Assembly: GCA_021397835.1 (NCBI GenBank)
Contig: JAJFZO010000396.1
Coordinates: 2,108,001-2,172,000, forward strand
DNA length: 64,000 nucleotides
Direction: 5' to 3'
Source of the DNA: Moringa oleifera
Taxonomy: Eukaryota; Streptophyta; Magnoliopsida; Brassicales; Moringaceae
Position 1 is the stretch's first letter. Each line of letters starts with the position of its first letter. The notes below the pieces were generated by a model, which did not search any database, was not told the DNA's origin, and worked only from the letters and a program-made list of their open reading frames with translations. The position numbers and the translations under genes were made by a program. Positions 1 through 12,215 of the stretch are shown piece after piece.

Positions 1-2680
1 CAAGTAGAGCTAGCAGTAACATGACTGAGATAGATAATAATGAAAAAAGTTTGACATCACCTCCTCAAACTTTACTAGTTGGTCCGTCGAAGCCTACACA
101 ATCCAGTAGTAAGGTATGTCACATGTTATATTTCTATTAAAGAAAAGAATTAAAGTTTTGCGACATTAAATTGTGCTTTGATTATTCATTGTATTGTGTA
201 CAATGCGATTTGTACATTAGGTCTTTGAAGGATATCATGGCCCATGGATCAGTTTTCATAGATACTACCATGAATCAAACTATCCATAGGCATCCTCTGC
301 TTGATGAAGATGTTAGGGTGATAATGGATGTAGCTATTCGGGGTGATACTCGTTTGCCTCGCCCAACAGTAGAAGCAGAAATTTTTATTGTGTTTGAAGT
401 AGTTGGCACACATATTGCTTGGCCACGGAATTGGGTCATCACACGTGAATGCGAGGTATTTTATGTCAAAAGTTGAAATTTTTTTAGTTTATTTATTAGA
501 CATGACTTCTTAACTATTTTATTTCTAGTCAATGAATAGAGGAAAGATGTAAAAGTTATAAGTTAGACGAGCATCAACATTGATGAAACAACCATCATTG
601 CAGTAATTGTCTTATATTGGGTTGCCATTATCATTGAAGGTATTGTATGAGCATGTCACAAAAGTAATGGATCATGATGGAGTCATCACCATTCCTTTGC
701 AAAAAGAGGTATTTACTAATTAGGGCTTCATATATGTGATACGATAAGATATAATACAATTTTGTCACATGAAAGAGATAAGTGTTACTATCATTCAAGC
801 TTACATTATGTATGTATTTTATTCTTTTATTAGTTTATTGATCTTACAATTATGTCATATTCATATTTATATATGTTTTTTATATTTTCAGTAAACTTTA
901 CAAATATTTGGTTGCACTGGGCTTTAATCAAAATATTTTATTTGCTGATCTATCGATGGTATCAGTTGTGAGCGATATAAAGATAAAAGATCAAGCTTGT
1001 CATATTGCAACTAGATTAGCTCAACCATGTGACAAAGGAATAGTGATCTTCCCATATAACATCGCATAAGCATGAACTTAATTTTTTTAATTGCATTAGT
1101 TAAATAACTAATAATTTAATTTGCTTAATAATTTAGGGATCATTGGATGTTGGTGATTGTTGAGCTGTAGGCGTTCACATATACAGTTTTTAATCCTTTA
1201 AGGCATGGTTCTCGCACTGAGTTAGACATGCTCATGTCCATGTGAGTTTAATTATTTTATACTTACATTAGTATATGTAATTGCAGTTTCAAGATTAGTA
1301 ACTTTTTTTTAGCTCTTTTATAATGTTTTTCGCAATAGACATGCCATCTATTAGCTCACGGAATTTTCAAAGTATTGTTGCTAAGGTATGTATGTTATGG
1401 ACCATATGTTATATTAAATTTTATTATCTTTAATCACAAAATGTAACATCTAAATTATGCTAATGTAGTGTCCACGTCAACCTTCTAACAATGAGTGTGG
1501 ATATTATGTGATGAAATACATGAGGAATATCATTAACAGACATAACAATAATGCACCATACTTGAAAATAGTAAGTTTTTAAACAATTTGTTTCTGTAAA
1601 ATGTTGTGTATAATATTGAAATTATAATTGTACTAACTTTTATATTTTTCACATATATAGCCAATGGATATTGATACCTACAGTCAGTCTGAGCTTGATA
1701 ATGTTATACAAGAGTTTGGGCAATACATATGGAGCATTATATTAGAATTCAGGTAAAAGAGTATGACTCATATTTCAAATTTTGGAATACATTATATAGT
1801 TGCTAGGAATTGTAAGTATTTCCCTTTTAACTTTTAATTTGTAAATTAATTTTCCTCCATATGTTTCATACATAGTTGGAAGGCTATATGGATGAGAATT
1901 ATGATTCACTATAGTTTCGAAAATGGTAATTAATATGTGTTATATTGAGTGTATTATTATAAAAGAAGTGATCACGAATGTGGGCTACATTGGATTAAAA
2001 TATATTGTAAATTAATGAAGTAATGGTGGTGTCAGATTGTATTGAGGTATGGTGGTGGTGTTATATTGTATTGAAATATGTTGCATTGCTCTAGAGAGTG
2101 TTGTCATAAAAAAAGTGGTGGTGGTGCATTGGATTGCAATAAAGTGTGTGAGTACTATTGAAGTACTTTTTGGTTAAAAAAAGTGATGGTGGTGTGTTAC
2201 AATTTAATTGAAGTGTGGTAATAGTATTAACATCATTTGTGATGGTTTACTTTTTAATTATATGCAATATTTTTTTTGTATATTTTCAAATTTTAATTTT
2301 AGATAAATAGAAAAATGTGAATTCGTAAGCAAAAAATTTTGATTTTGAAAAAAAAAAGTAATCAAATAATAATTAAAAATATGAATTCTAATTAAGAATT
2401 AAGATTATTAAAAATTAAAAATGATTCAATTTTAAATTATTATACGTTAAAAACAAAAAAAATTAAATAGTAATTCAAAACTTTAATTATTTATCTATTC
2501 GATTTTTGATTTTTTTAATTTTTAAAAAATCAATAAATTAAAAGTAATAGTTTTATTCACAGTTTTAGAACTGTGAACTATTCTTACTAACTTTTGTTCA
2601 CATCAACATAGTCTATAGTTTTACAACTGTGAACAAAAACCATTAAAAGTCTGTGAATAAAAAGTTATTTTGTTATAGTG
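1..2680 (+). mobile_element. 3' part of a CACTA (En/Spm) transposon with a Ulp1-like ORF
   Basis: The window opens inside a CACTA element. Its exons encode an En/Spm-associated protein: a serine/proline linker exon (about 1-117), a DUF8039-like segment (about 180-455, with MAHGSVFIDTTMNQTIH) and a C48 (Ulp1) cysteine-protease region (about 600-1755). The right end at 2680 reads TGTTATAGTG, which is CACTATAACA on the other strand, the hallmark CACTA terminus. It is preceded by subterminal repeats built on AACTGTGAAC at about 2567-2640. What is seen is the terminus and the protein fragments; assignment to En/Spm rests on known features of that superfamily. The left end lies outside the window. 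Confidence 0.8.
596..1757 (+). pseudogene. Ulp1/C48-type cysteine protease domain, broken
   Basis: Exon-like pieces translate to the plant transposon type of Ulp1 peptidase. The catalytic His context is HWMLVIV (His codon 1141-1143). The Gln and Cys context is QPSNNECGYY (Gln at 1478-1480, Cys at 1496-1498). In the same frame there is a TAG at 1168-1170. The residue where the family normally has the catalytic Asp (in a DPL-like motif) is Asn, in FNPL at 1192-1194. These domains are frequent passengers in CACTA and Mutator elements and resemble de-SUMOylating proteases. With the stop and the changed Asp, this copy should be inactive. Confidence 0.72.
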
Positions 2681-4246
2681 TAAACAACACTTACAATATA
2701 TGATTAAATATTGACAACGTAAGAACGCCAATATCATCTAGCTATATTGAATCAATAAGACACATTATTCAAATACTAAGTTTGCGTTTCATTAAATCAT
2801 AAAATGAGCTTCATTTCATATGATCTAAGCATGATCAAATTCATACATCAAAGTAAGATAACTATAATCTATTACATTTGTTACATATATATATATATAT
2901 ATATATATATTGTTATCATTAAAAAAATAGTAATAACCCAAGAAACGTAAGCAAGCTTCTTAGAAAAGGTAACCTTATCTTGTAACTTCCTTAATTGGTC
3001 TAACATTTTTGGTAACGCTTACATCAATTATTACAAATTGGAGCATCATACTATTGAAAATATTCATAAAACTCATATTTTTGCATCAACCATAAAACCA
3101 AAATAAAATTTTCATTAAAAGAAAACAACTAATTCCAATGTAAGTAGCTAATAAGAGAATAAAAGTAGCTTTTACTTTGATAATGTAATATCCACAAAGC
3201 AACAACTAGCAAGTTAAGAATTTGATAAAAAAAAAATACTGTTACATAGTAATAAACTAATATCACATCCATAAATGCAATACCAAGTAATTGGCAAGCA
3301 AATAATTTGACAAGGATAATGCTACTAAATAAAACAATACCATTGACATACAATATTGGTAAGTAAATAATCATACAAGAATAAAGCTAGATTGGAACTA
3401 CAGTTATACTAACAAATAAGATTAGTAAACCTCCATAGCAAATTAAAATTGCATTTTTCTATATACTAAATTACCTATATTATTTTCGTTTTTCTTTTCT
3501 TTTTCTTTTTTTAATTTTACAAGTTTGGTTCTTCAACACTTAACACCCAATCATCCAGGCAACTAATAAGCTCAGTTGAAAACCAAATCATATAGACCAA
3601 ATTGCCTACTTCTTGCCATAGCACTAAAACCTCCTTGATGTGTTCCTACATGAACCAGAAGTGTGCAGTTTAACCCAAAATCAATATAAATAGTGATTGA
3701 TATTGAAGTTGAAGCTTCACTCTCTAGATTATTGAATGGTGGTCACAATCTAATCATATACACAAATCGAGTTACAATACAATAGAAAAATAATATATAC
3801 ATCCACCCTTACCACCAATTTAAGAAGAAAAACTCAAGTAATAAAGGTTCAGTTTCTGGATTCATTTGGAAGGAAATCAAATAGAGAAGACAATCTCACC
3901 CCTTAATTAATGCTTGCTTTTAACCATATTAGGGCTCGGAGTTTGTTTCATTAATTAATAAAAGATTAGAATTTGTTTTGTCACTTTTTAAATAATAGAG
4001 TTTGATTGATAACTAGGAGTATACTTTCAAAATTTTTTTGAAATATTTACCTATAAAATACTATGAGTTCCTTATAATAATAAAGCACAGGTTGGTAAAG
4101 GAAATACAATAGTACATCCTTAATGTAAAGATCTCTTGTGGCTTTGATTCCTATCTTAGTATCATTAAACCTTGGCAAAATAAAATTTTTGGAGATTGCA
4201 TGGTATTTGTTATACTATTATTGTGTGTGAATCATTCTCACATAAT
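2681..4246. other. Intergenic, AT-rich, no gene recognised
   Basis: This stretch follows the CACTA terminus. It holds a TA microsatellite at about 2885-2910 and AT-rich unique sequence. On the minus strand around 3520-3680 there is a short open stretch with coding-like composition (it includes EHIKEVLVLWQEVGN), but I do not recognise it and stops surround it. Confidence 0.5.
2885..2910. repeat. (TA)n microsatellite
   Basis: An uninterrupted AT dinucleotide run of about 26 bases in intergenic sequence. Confidence 0.9.
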
Positions 4247-4690
4247 TACTACAATATCAAAGAGTTTTAGCGACAATTATTATGTTTTTTAAGGACATTA
4301 TAATTTTTGTTAAAGCTTTTATTAGTAATTGTTCAAAGCCAATGTAGCCAAGGTTGAGAAAATCCTATATAAGTGATTATTTAGATTACCAATAAAGATA
4401 AAAATAATTGTCACTAAATATGAGTTGATAGTTATTTTATTTACAATAATTGATAATTGTCGCTAAAATATTTTGCTAGTGGTAATACTATTTATGATTA
4501 AATATTAAAATAATTGCTAAAAAACCAAACTATAAATTTGTTAGAGCAATTAAAAATTAATGTTGAAAGGATTACAAATGATTATATACCAACCATTAAA
4601 AATAATTGTTATTAAAATAGTTACAATTTGTTGTTTATCGACCATTAAACAAAAGCCGCTAAAAGAGTTATTTCAACGATAATTAATGAC
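4247..4690. mobile_element. Probable CACTA subterminal repeat array
   Basis: Starting at a degenerate CACTA-like end (TTACTACAATATC at 4247), a short motif of the type TTTTAGCGACAATT recurs in both orientations: 4267-4280, 4405-4419 (AATTGTCACTAAA), 4452-4468 (AATTGTCGCTAAAA) and 4651-4664 (GCCGCTAAAAG). Clustered short direct and inverted motifs next to a CACTA-like end are typical of the subterminal transposase-binding regions of this superfamily. I could not find the partner end. An acidic reading frame on the minus strand at about 5040-5150 may be the C-terminus of its transposase. Confidence 0.4.
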
Positions 4691-7600
4691 TTATAAGTAT
4701 TTATTTTAAAAAATTACATATTAAAATATAAAATTAAAAATTTTTAATTTACAATAACATGTAATCAAAATGAACGTATTCATGCATAATTAAAATATTG
4801 TATATATTTTATTTTTTACATAATAAAATATATTTAAATATTAAAAAAATTTAATAAACATATATTTTAAATAATAAATTTATTAATGCTTCCACATTTA
4901 AAAAGGTCTAATACATTAACTTCACAAAATAGTATTTTTTAATCTCCAACAAATAATGATTAATTCACAATGCATAATAATGTCATTTAATTTTTTTTAG
5001 AAAAAGTAATTAAGATGTGACAATAGGCTGCCCCAAAATCTAGTACACCATACTTTCTTCTTCCTCTTTTTCATCATAATCTTTTGCACCATCCTCATCC
5101 TCATCAATACCATCAACTTCATCATCATCGTCTATTTCATTTAACTCTTAAATGATGCAAAATTTGAAAATTGAATCATATGTATATGAATTTTTGAATT
5201 TTGTTTACCTTGAAATCAAATAATATAGTAAACATCATTATAATCCTTAGGACTTCCAGACCAACAATGTTGTCAATTTAGTATGGAGGTCATAAGCTCA
5301 TGAATCAATATATGCTAAAATTTGTGTTATTATTATTATTATTATTATTTTTTGCATTTTTTTGTCATGATTTTGAAAGTTAAAATTTTACATGTAAGAA
5401 GAATAAGATCGATTAAAACATGTCAAACATACCAGACCTACATGAGATGAGATAAGAGGGTAAGGAGGGAATTAGATCTAAGAAAAGCAAATAGAACTTT
5501 CAAACTTGTTGGCCAAGCACTACCAAAAAAAAAGGAATTAAGTATTAGCATAATTGAAGTTCAAGGATAGCAAGTATCTTATACTCAAAAGGATATAAAA
5601 CTCTCATTGATTAATAAATGCTTTATGAAACATAACATGAAATGATGTAAAGGCCATTCATATTTCATAGGCATTTAACTAATAATATTTTTCAGATTTC
5701 CTTCTATGATCAATAGATTTTGATTTTAAGTCAAAGCTTTTGTTTTCGTTCTCAATAGATTGATATAAGTTTCTTATGCATAATTTACTAATGAAGTTTA
5801 AGCTAAAAAACTAAAATGTCAAGCTGAGAGAGTGAATGATCTATAAAATGTAAACCCTAAACAAAGCAGATATTGCTTACATAAATTATCAGAATAAGGC
5901 AGTTCGCCATACTATTTTTATCAATATTCTATAAAAGAACAAAGTAGAATGAGCAACATATATGAGATATAAGCATAAAAGCATAACGAAATCAACTACA
6001 CACACTTACCTTATAAATATCAAATCAGTACGTCATTTTGATATGATAATGCCCTTATCCTTGACAAAATTAGGTTATGTAAAACCACAACTCTCAAGTT
6101 TGGCATATGTAAAATAAGATCAAGAGTGGACCTATTGCCATAAACTAACCAAACAATATCAATTTTTCATCTTTAATCCCACATTGCTCCTTAAGGCATT
6201 TATATGTTACATTTATGTTTGCATATGTATTGCATTTTAGTTTGTTGTTTCAAAAGAATAAAAGAACTATGAATATATGAGCAATAATATAGATTTTTGC
6301 CTGAGATGCTAACTAAGTTTTGGCTTCTAATCCATGTTTAAATTTGCATGATGTAACCAAAAAACATGAAAGCACATGTATTAATATGTGTCTTGCTTTC
6401 ATACTCCTATGTCAAAAATATTTTCAGTAATATGGTTATTCTAAGATGAGAGCTAGACCTAGAAAACAATCCAACACAAAATACCCAACAAACCTAACAT
6501 AGATTGAGTTGAAAATTATTGGGACTGTGAAAGCAAATTTTAGATCAAGTGCTGCACATTAAAGGTACAGCGAACACTTCATTAAAAAAACACCAAAAAG
6601 AAATTAGCTATTTTTGTCCTCGAAACATTTTGAATACCCCAATTATGGCATCAACTAGGTTATAAAAACTGAGATTCCATCTCAAAATTTTAGAAGAAAG
6701 GCAAAATCATATTAAATAAGGAGAAAACTTTATTCACGTTATCCAAATATTGGCAAGGAGAAATATAATACTAAGAGATAAGTCTAACCTTTCTAGTTGA
6801 TTGTTCATATCCGGAGTAATCATATTTGAAAAAAAGTCATGTAGAAAAATGTCAAGACAATGTTAAAAAAAAAAAGAAGATGAATGTAGTAGAAACCACT
6901 TGGAAGAAGTAGAATTAATATATAAAATAAGTAATTATGTTAACATTTTAGTAGTGTGAGAATTTATTCATATACTTATTAGTATTTTTATCTATAAACA
7001 TTAATATAAGAATGATTTTCATGATAACATGTAATCAAATTCAAATAAATTCATCCTAAAGGATATTAAGTAGTTTGATATTAAACAAAGTCAATAAGAA
7101 AACATTAAGCAAAGATAATTCTCACATCAAGTAAGTTAACGTAACATGTGTAGGGGAAACAAAGTATTCAAGCTCTCAATAACATCTTGCATTTCTAACC
7201 AAAAGTATCAGTTCTTCATGTGAGGATTACAAATGCAATGAAGGATATAGTTTTTGAAATCACATTAAGTTGCTAAACATATAGAGAAGTTTTCAGAAAG
7301 CCTGAGAAATTAAAGGCAAAGTGACCATTAACCTGATAGGGTGAAGTCTCCTAACATGGAATCATTTCGCTCATTCATTACTCAAAGCACTCTCTTATGG
7401 CCTTTAAAAGCCCAAGTTTAACATATAGAGGACAAGAATATGAGAAACTTGTCAAATCGTAGTAAATCAGAAACAAGTTTGCTCTTAATTCTCACATCAA
7501 AAGGATGCATACTAAATAAAGTATGAGGGACAAAACCCATACAACTACCTACTATAAGTCAATATGTACTAAAAAACATTAAAGTTGATGGTCAACATAT

Positions 7601-8960
7601 CCAAGCCTATAAAGTTTGCACTGAATAATGTTTTCAATTATTCCAACAGTGTCATCACCTATCATAGAAGCTCGAGCTTGTGTACCTTTAGCAATAGCTA
7701 GGCCAATAACTACTTGCAAAACCATTTATATTAAAATAGATGTATTTCATCTCAACCAAGTTAACAAACCCTTAAGTAAATTATATGCAACAATATCAAG
7801 TGGAGGTCATAAGCTCAAATTAATGAACTTGATTGCTTGACTATTATCTTTAACTAATTCATATTGGTTTACTCGATAAATCGTTGCATCATCTCTCCTA
7901 CCTTATTATTTGTGCGTGCATATGTAATCAACTTCTTAGTGTCTGACTTATGAACTCCTCTAGCTATTATAGCTATAACTTTAATAGTTGGTTCTTTTAG
8001 TGTAGCCACTGATGAAGTAGAAGTAATACTACTATGAATACATTAGCCATTGATGACAATCAAAATTATGCCCTTTATAGTATCAAGCAATAAAAAACGT
8101 AATTTTGATGAGTAAGACTAAAGAGATTAAAAAACACATAAATCCTTAATAACAGATATTAGTGGCAATTAATTCTTCTAAATCCTAAGGACTACATGAT
8201 GTTAATCGATCATATCCTCAATTGATTGAAAATCAAAACCATTATACAAGCAACTTATCTTTTAGAATTTAAAAAACTAGCACCATCTAAACAAACAAAG
8301 AGATGATGGCACCAATTTGTACTTTAATTAAAGTAAAACAAATAATTCCACTAGATTTACCACATTTATTAAGCTATAATGCAAAGCAAGCACAATTGAG
8401 ATAAAGAAAGAAAGAAGGAAGAAAGAAAGAAAGGATTATAATAACTAACAAAATAACTTAACAATCACAACAACAAACGCACACCTAACCCAAAATTAAA
8501 GTTGGCCAAATCTCAACTAAACTAACAAACATGAAAGTAATAACACTATGAACTAATTAGATCGGATCTTAAGCTTATATACACAACCACTATTACACAT
8601 TTTTAAAATGTTGGCCAAACAACAAAAAAATTATATCTCTCCTCGAAAACATTGAAAGATTATCTAAACCAACATTCTCGAAAATATATAAAGCAAAAAC
8701 ATACACGAACTGAATTTAAGTAAGAACAATGAGGGGAAGATTTGATATAAATGTTCTAATAGTTAAGATCCATCAAAACAAATATAAGAGTGGAAAGTGA
8801 GATTTGACCTTAACAGAGTAAAAGAAAGAACGAGAAAAAGAAAGTTAACTTAAGTCACAAAATTAACTTAATCAAGACGAGAACTGAAATACTAAGATTG
8901 AGAAAGAAGGAGACAAGGCCTTATATAGAAATAGAAAGAAGGGAAAGAAATATATTTAAT
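4691..8960. other. Long gene-free stretch, probable decayed transposon
   Basis: No gene is recognised. It holds a TTA-type microsatellite at 5327-5350, a purine (GAAA-type) microsatellite at 8404-8434, and several short open stretches on the minus strand (around 5040-5150, 7630-7840 and 7870-8060) with coding-like composition but no recognised family. Continuity with the subterminal array at 4247 suggests the interior of a decayed element. That is inference only. Confidence 0.4.
8404..8434. repeat. GAAA-type purine microsatellite
   Basis: About 30 bases of AAAG/GAAG units, slightly interrupted. Confidence 0.85.
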
Positions 8961-8963
8961 GAT

Positions 8964-9243
8964 ATGTTTATTTACTAATAATTGAAATGAATAGGAATCA
9001 GAATGGGTAAGAATCATATAAGGAATCGGGTTCAGAATAAGCAATTACTTGATCTTCAACAATCAAAATCAGACTTTCATTCATATGTTCACTTTTACTT
9101 AGAATCAGAATGAAATATTATAAATTTATTTGTCTACTTTTTAAATAGATTTATGTAGTTTCAATTGAGAAAAAGATGGTATTATGTATTCTAATAATTA
9201 TTGTAATATTAAAAAATATAGATATATATTACTTAAAATTATA
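8964..9243. repeat. Dispersed repeat (MITE-like), copy 1
   Basis: This begins TGTTTATTTACTAATAATTG and carries a run of AGAATCA/AATCAAAAT-type words, then an AT-rich tail ending near ATTATTGTAATATTAAAAAA. The same order of words is found at 9471 and 14879, so this is a small non-coding interspersed family. Its low complexity and lack of coding suggest a non-autonomous DNA element; the class is not established. Confidence 0.6.
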
Positions 9244-9470
9244 TTTTTGTAATATAGATTAAAACTAAAAACTTAAACGTTAAATTTTTTTTAAATATAT
9301 TTTTCTCATCGAGAAGATAGTGTGAAAGATATCCACACGCATTCCTTCCCTCTAGACCCATCGATGTTGTTTTTTTTTTTTTTATTTCTTTGCCCTAGCC
9401 CTCGATAGGAAAAAGAATATTAGCCCTATTATAGAATCCAAATTCATTTTGATTTTCTACTTTAATGGTG

Positions 9471-9741
9471 TGTTTATTTACCCATAATTAGAATGGATAA
9501 GAATCAAAATGGACATGAATCAGAATTAAAATAAGTTATTTACTTAGATATTGGGAATTGAAATCAAAATCTCATTCATATGTTTACTTCGACCCAAAAT
9601 CAAAATAAACTATTACAAATTTACCTATATATCCTTTAAGTAGATTCATGTATTATCAATTAAGAAAAAAATGATATTATCTATTTCAGTAATTATTATA
9701 ATATTTAAAAATATAAATAAATATTTTTTAAAAATAAATTT
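9471..9741. repeat. Dispersed repeat (MITE-like), copy 2
   Basis: Begins TGTTTATTTACCCATAATTA. It shares with copies 1 and 3 the central words TCATTCATATGTTTAC and AATTTAC, and the tail AATTATTATAATATT. It lies about 230 bp after copy 1 in the same orientation. Confidence 0.6.
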
Positions 9742-12215
9742 ACAAATTAAAAATTAAAGATTGATCTCAATGATGCAAACGAGACTATAACATGGATATA
9801 AAACAATGGCCATAATCTTAACTTTGAGTTTATTTATTTATGTTTTTTTTTTTTACCAAAGGGGATACTTGATTAAGAAAATTTCTTTATTGTGCATATG
9901 GAAGGGCAATATAAGAAATTTGGAAACAGTTATGGGTAATATTGTTCAACATCATACTTTTCATCTTGAGGCAATGTAAATCTAATGGGAATCCATATTG
10001 CTTTATAGGGTTAATCATAAATCTTGCAATGATTAGCAGTTTTGAGCTCTATCGCAAGCTAAGTAATAAAACAAAAGAAATAGATTTAAAATCAAAATGG
10101 AACCAAATATGTTGTAAACTTCTTTTTTTAAAATTTTACCATAATACAATATTTTCATCTTAAGTTTTGAAATTAGCTGAGACAATTTAGATTAACTCTC
10201 AAAACTATATTACAGAAATAACCCAGTGATAAATCCAAAAGAACCTAAATTGGTATGACTCAAAGGAGAAGAAGGCAGCTTGCTTCATAGTAACAACAAA
10301 CCATGAAAAAGAAAGGTTCACTATCACAAATTTTAAATCAAAAATCTCCTTACAAGATCTTCTTTTAGGTAAGAATAAAAGATAATAATAATTCAAAAAT
10401 ACGATCATGCATGAAAACACGATTAAACAGACAAAATTTTTAATAAATTAAATTAATTAAGCAAATGACTAATCTTGATATGGGAGTTTTCTTATTCTGT
10501 AAATTTTTTTTCGTAAAATGCAATGATGGAGAAAGAACACTGTGAAAAAATTAGTACACCTTTGAGTTTTTTGTATTTTCTATTTTTTTAGGTATTTTAA
10601 AAAAATAGAAGGAAAAATAATAATTTCAACTGAAATTTATGAATGAGTGCTAGCTCGGTGGAAGACTTGAGATTGTCACTCTTATTCCTCAATTCAATAT
10701 TCACATGGGACTTACATAAATTCATTTTCAATATAAGACAAAATCAAATAAAGAAATAAGAGATTCATTCCAATTCTCCACTTTCGTTCTCCACTTCCAA
10801 TTGATAAAGATATAATAATTTTTTATTTATATTGATAAATATGATATAAATATAATTACTAACAATGGAGATATACATATATAAAAAAGAAAGATGAGTT
10901 AATCACATTGCAGAAGGCAATCAATTCTCATGATCGACGTTTTGATTTTTTATAAAAAAATTAATTTTGAGTAATTAAATTAATATGTTTTATTTTAAGG
11001 AGAGGAGGGTGGACTGGTTGCCATCACATAGGTGGATTGGTCCATTGGCTGACTTAGACTAAGAAACAAAAATGGTCATGAGTTGCATAACTTAGTAAGA
11101 TAGGTATTTTAACCTTTTTTTTTTTTTATTTGTGAAACTAAGTCTTATTTATATCATATTTACGTAAATAATGACTTGTTTTTTTAAGCACCATTTCTAT
11201 GTCACATTTATAATTTTCTCATTCATTTTTGTGTCTTCATTGAACAAATTAATATAGTTTTATTTTATTTTAAAAAAATTAAAGACATTAAATAAAGATA
11301 TAAAAAATTATTTTATTTTTATATTTCAATAATAAAAGTGTTTGTAAATAATATAATAATTTTTTTTAGCTTTTAGTTTAAAATTTTATTTTCAAATTTT
11401 AATTTATTTGTATGCATTTTTATTGTGTATGCTTCATTTAATAAAATATTATTTTATTATATTTGAATCATTTTTATTTAATTTAAAATAATATTTTAAA
11501 ATTTGAAATTTATAATGTTAAAAAAATTATCTTACTATATTAGAAAATTATGAATCTGTTTTAAAAATAATTGTAAAGAATAGTCATTAAAGAACATATT
11601 TTAATGATTAATATGTAGAAATATCAATTCTTGCATAATATAAATTTAATCAATTATCATTAAATGACGTTTTGGTCCGGTCCCTTTTCCTCTTTGATTA
11701 GCAGAGTCTGCTAATGCCTGCACATTCGCTTTGTTCACATTCTGTGTGTGAGTATTTGAGGAAAATTGAGATAACATTGGCAAATTTCTGTTTTGGTCCC
11801 ATCCAAGATTATTCTAATAACAATTTAAGAACCTGGAGTTTGGTCCTCACCCTTTATGCTAACTGCAAAATATTTGACAAATCCAAGCTTCTCAATTTCT
11901 CTTGAACAAATGATTCAGACAATCTACTGCCCAAGCCAACATTCATATATAAAACAATGTCCATTTTTATTGGTTGAAACATCAAGTGCTTCACCAATGC
12001 GGGCTACATTGAATCTATCTTATGAAGATAAGATGTTCAGGAAGAAACTGTTTAAACAATATCTATGGAGGACTACCCTTGTCCCTCAGGCACCAAAGGA
12101 GCACAAAGTTGACTAGAAGATACAAGTACTTGACCTACACTGTAAGTATAATTACTTCAAGTCCTAGCCAAAGAAGAAATAATATACAGCGTACTTCAGA
12201 TTTCGAAACCTGACA
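9742..12215. other. Intergenic, no gene recognised; 3' flank of the J-protein gene at its right end
   Basis: AT-rich non-coding sequence. The part from about 11700 to 12215 is less AT-rich and lies immediately 3' of the minus-strand J-protein gene, so it probably contains that gene's 3'UTR. Short open frames there have no recognisable content. Confidence 0.5.
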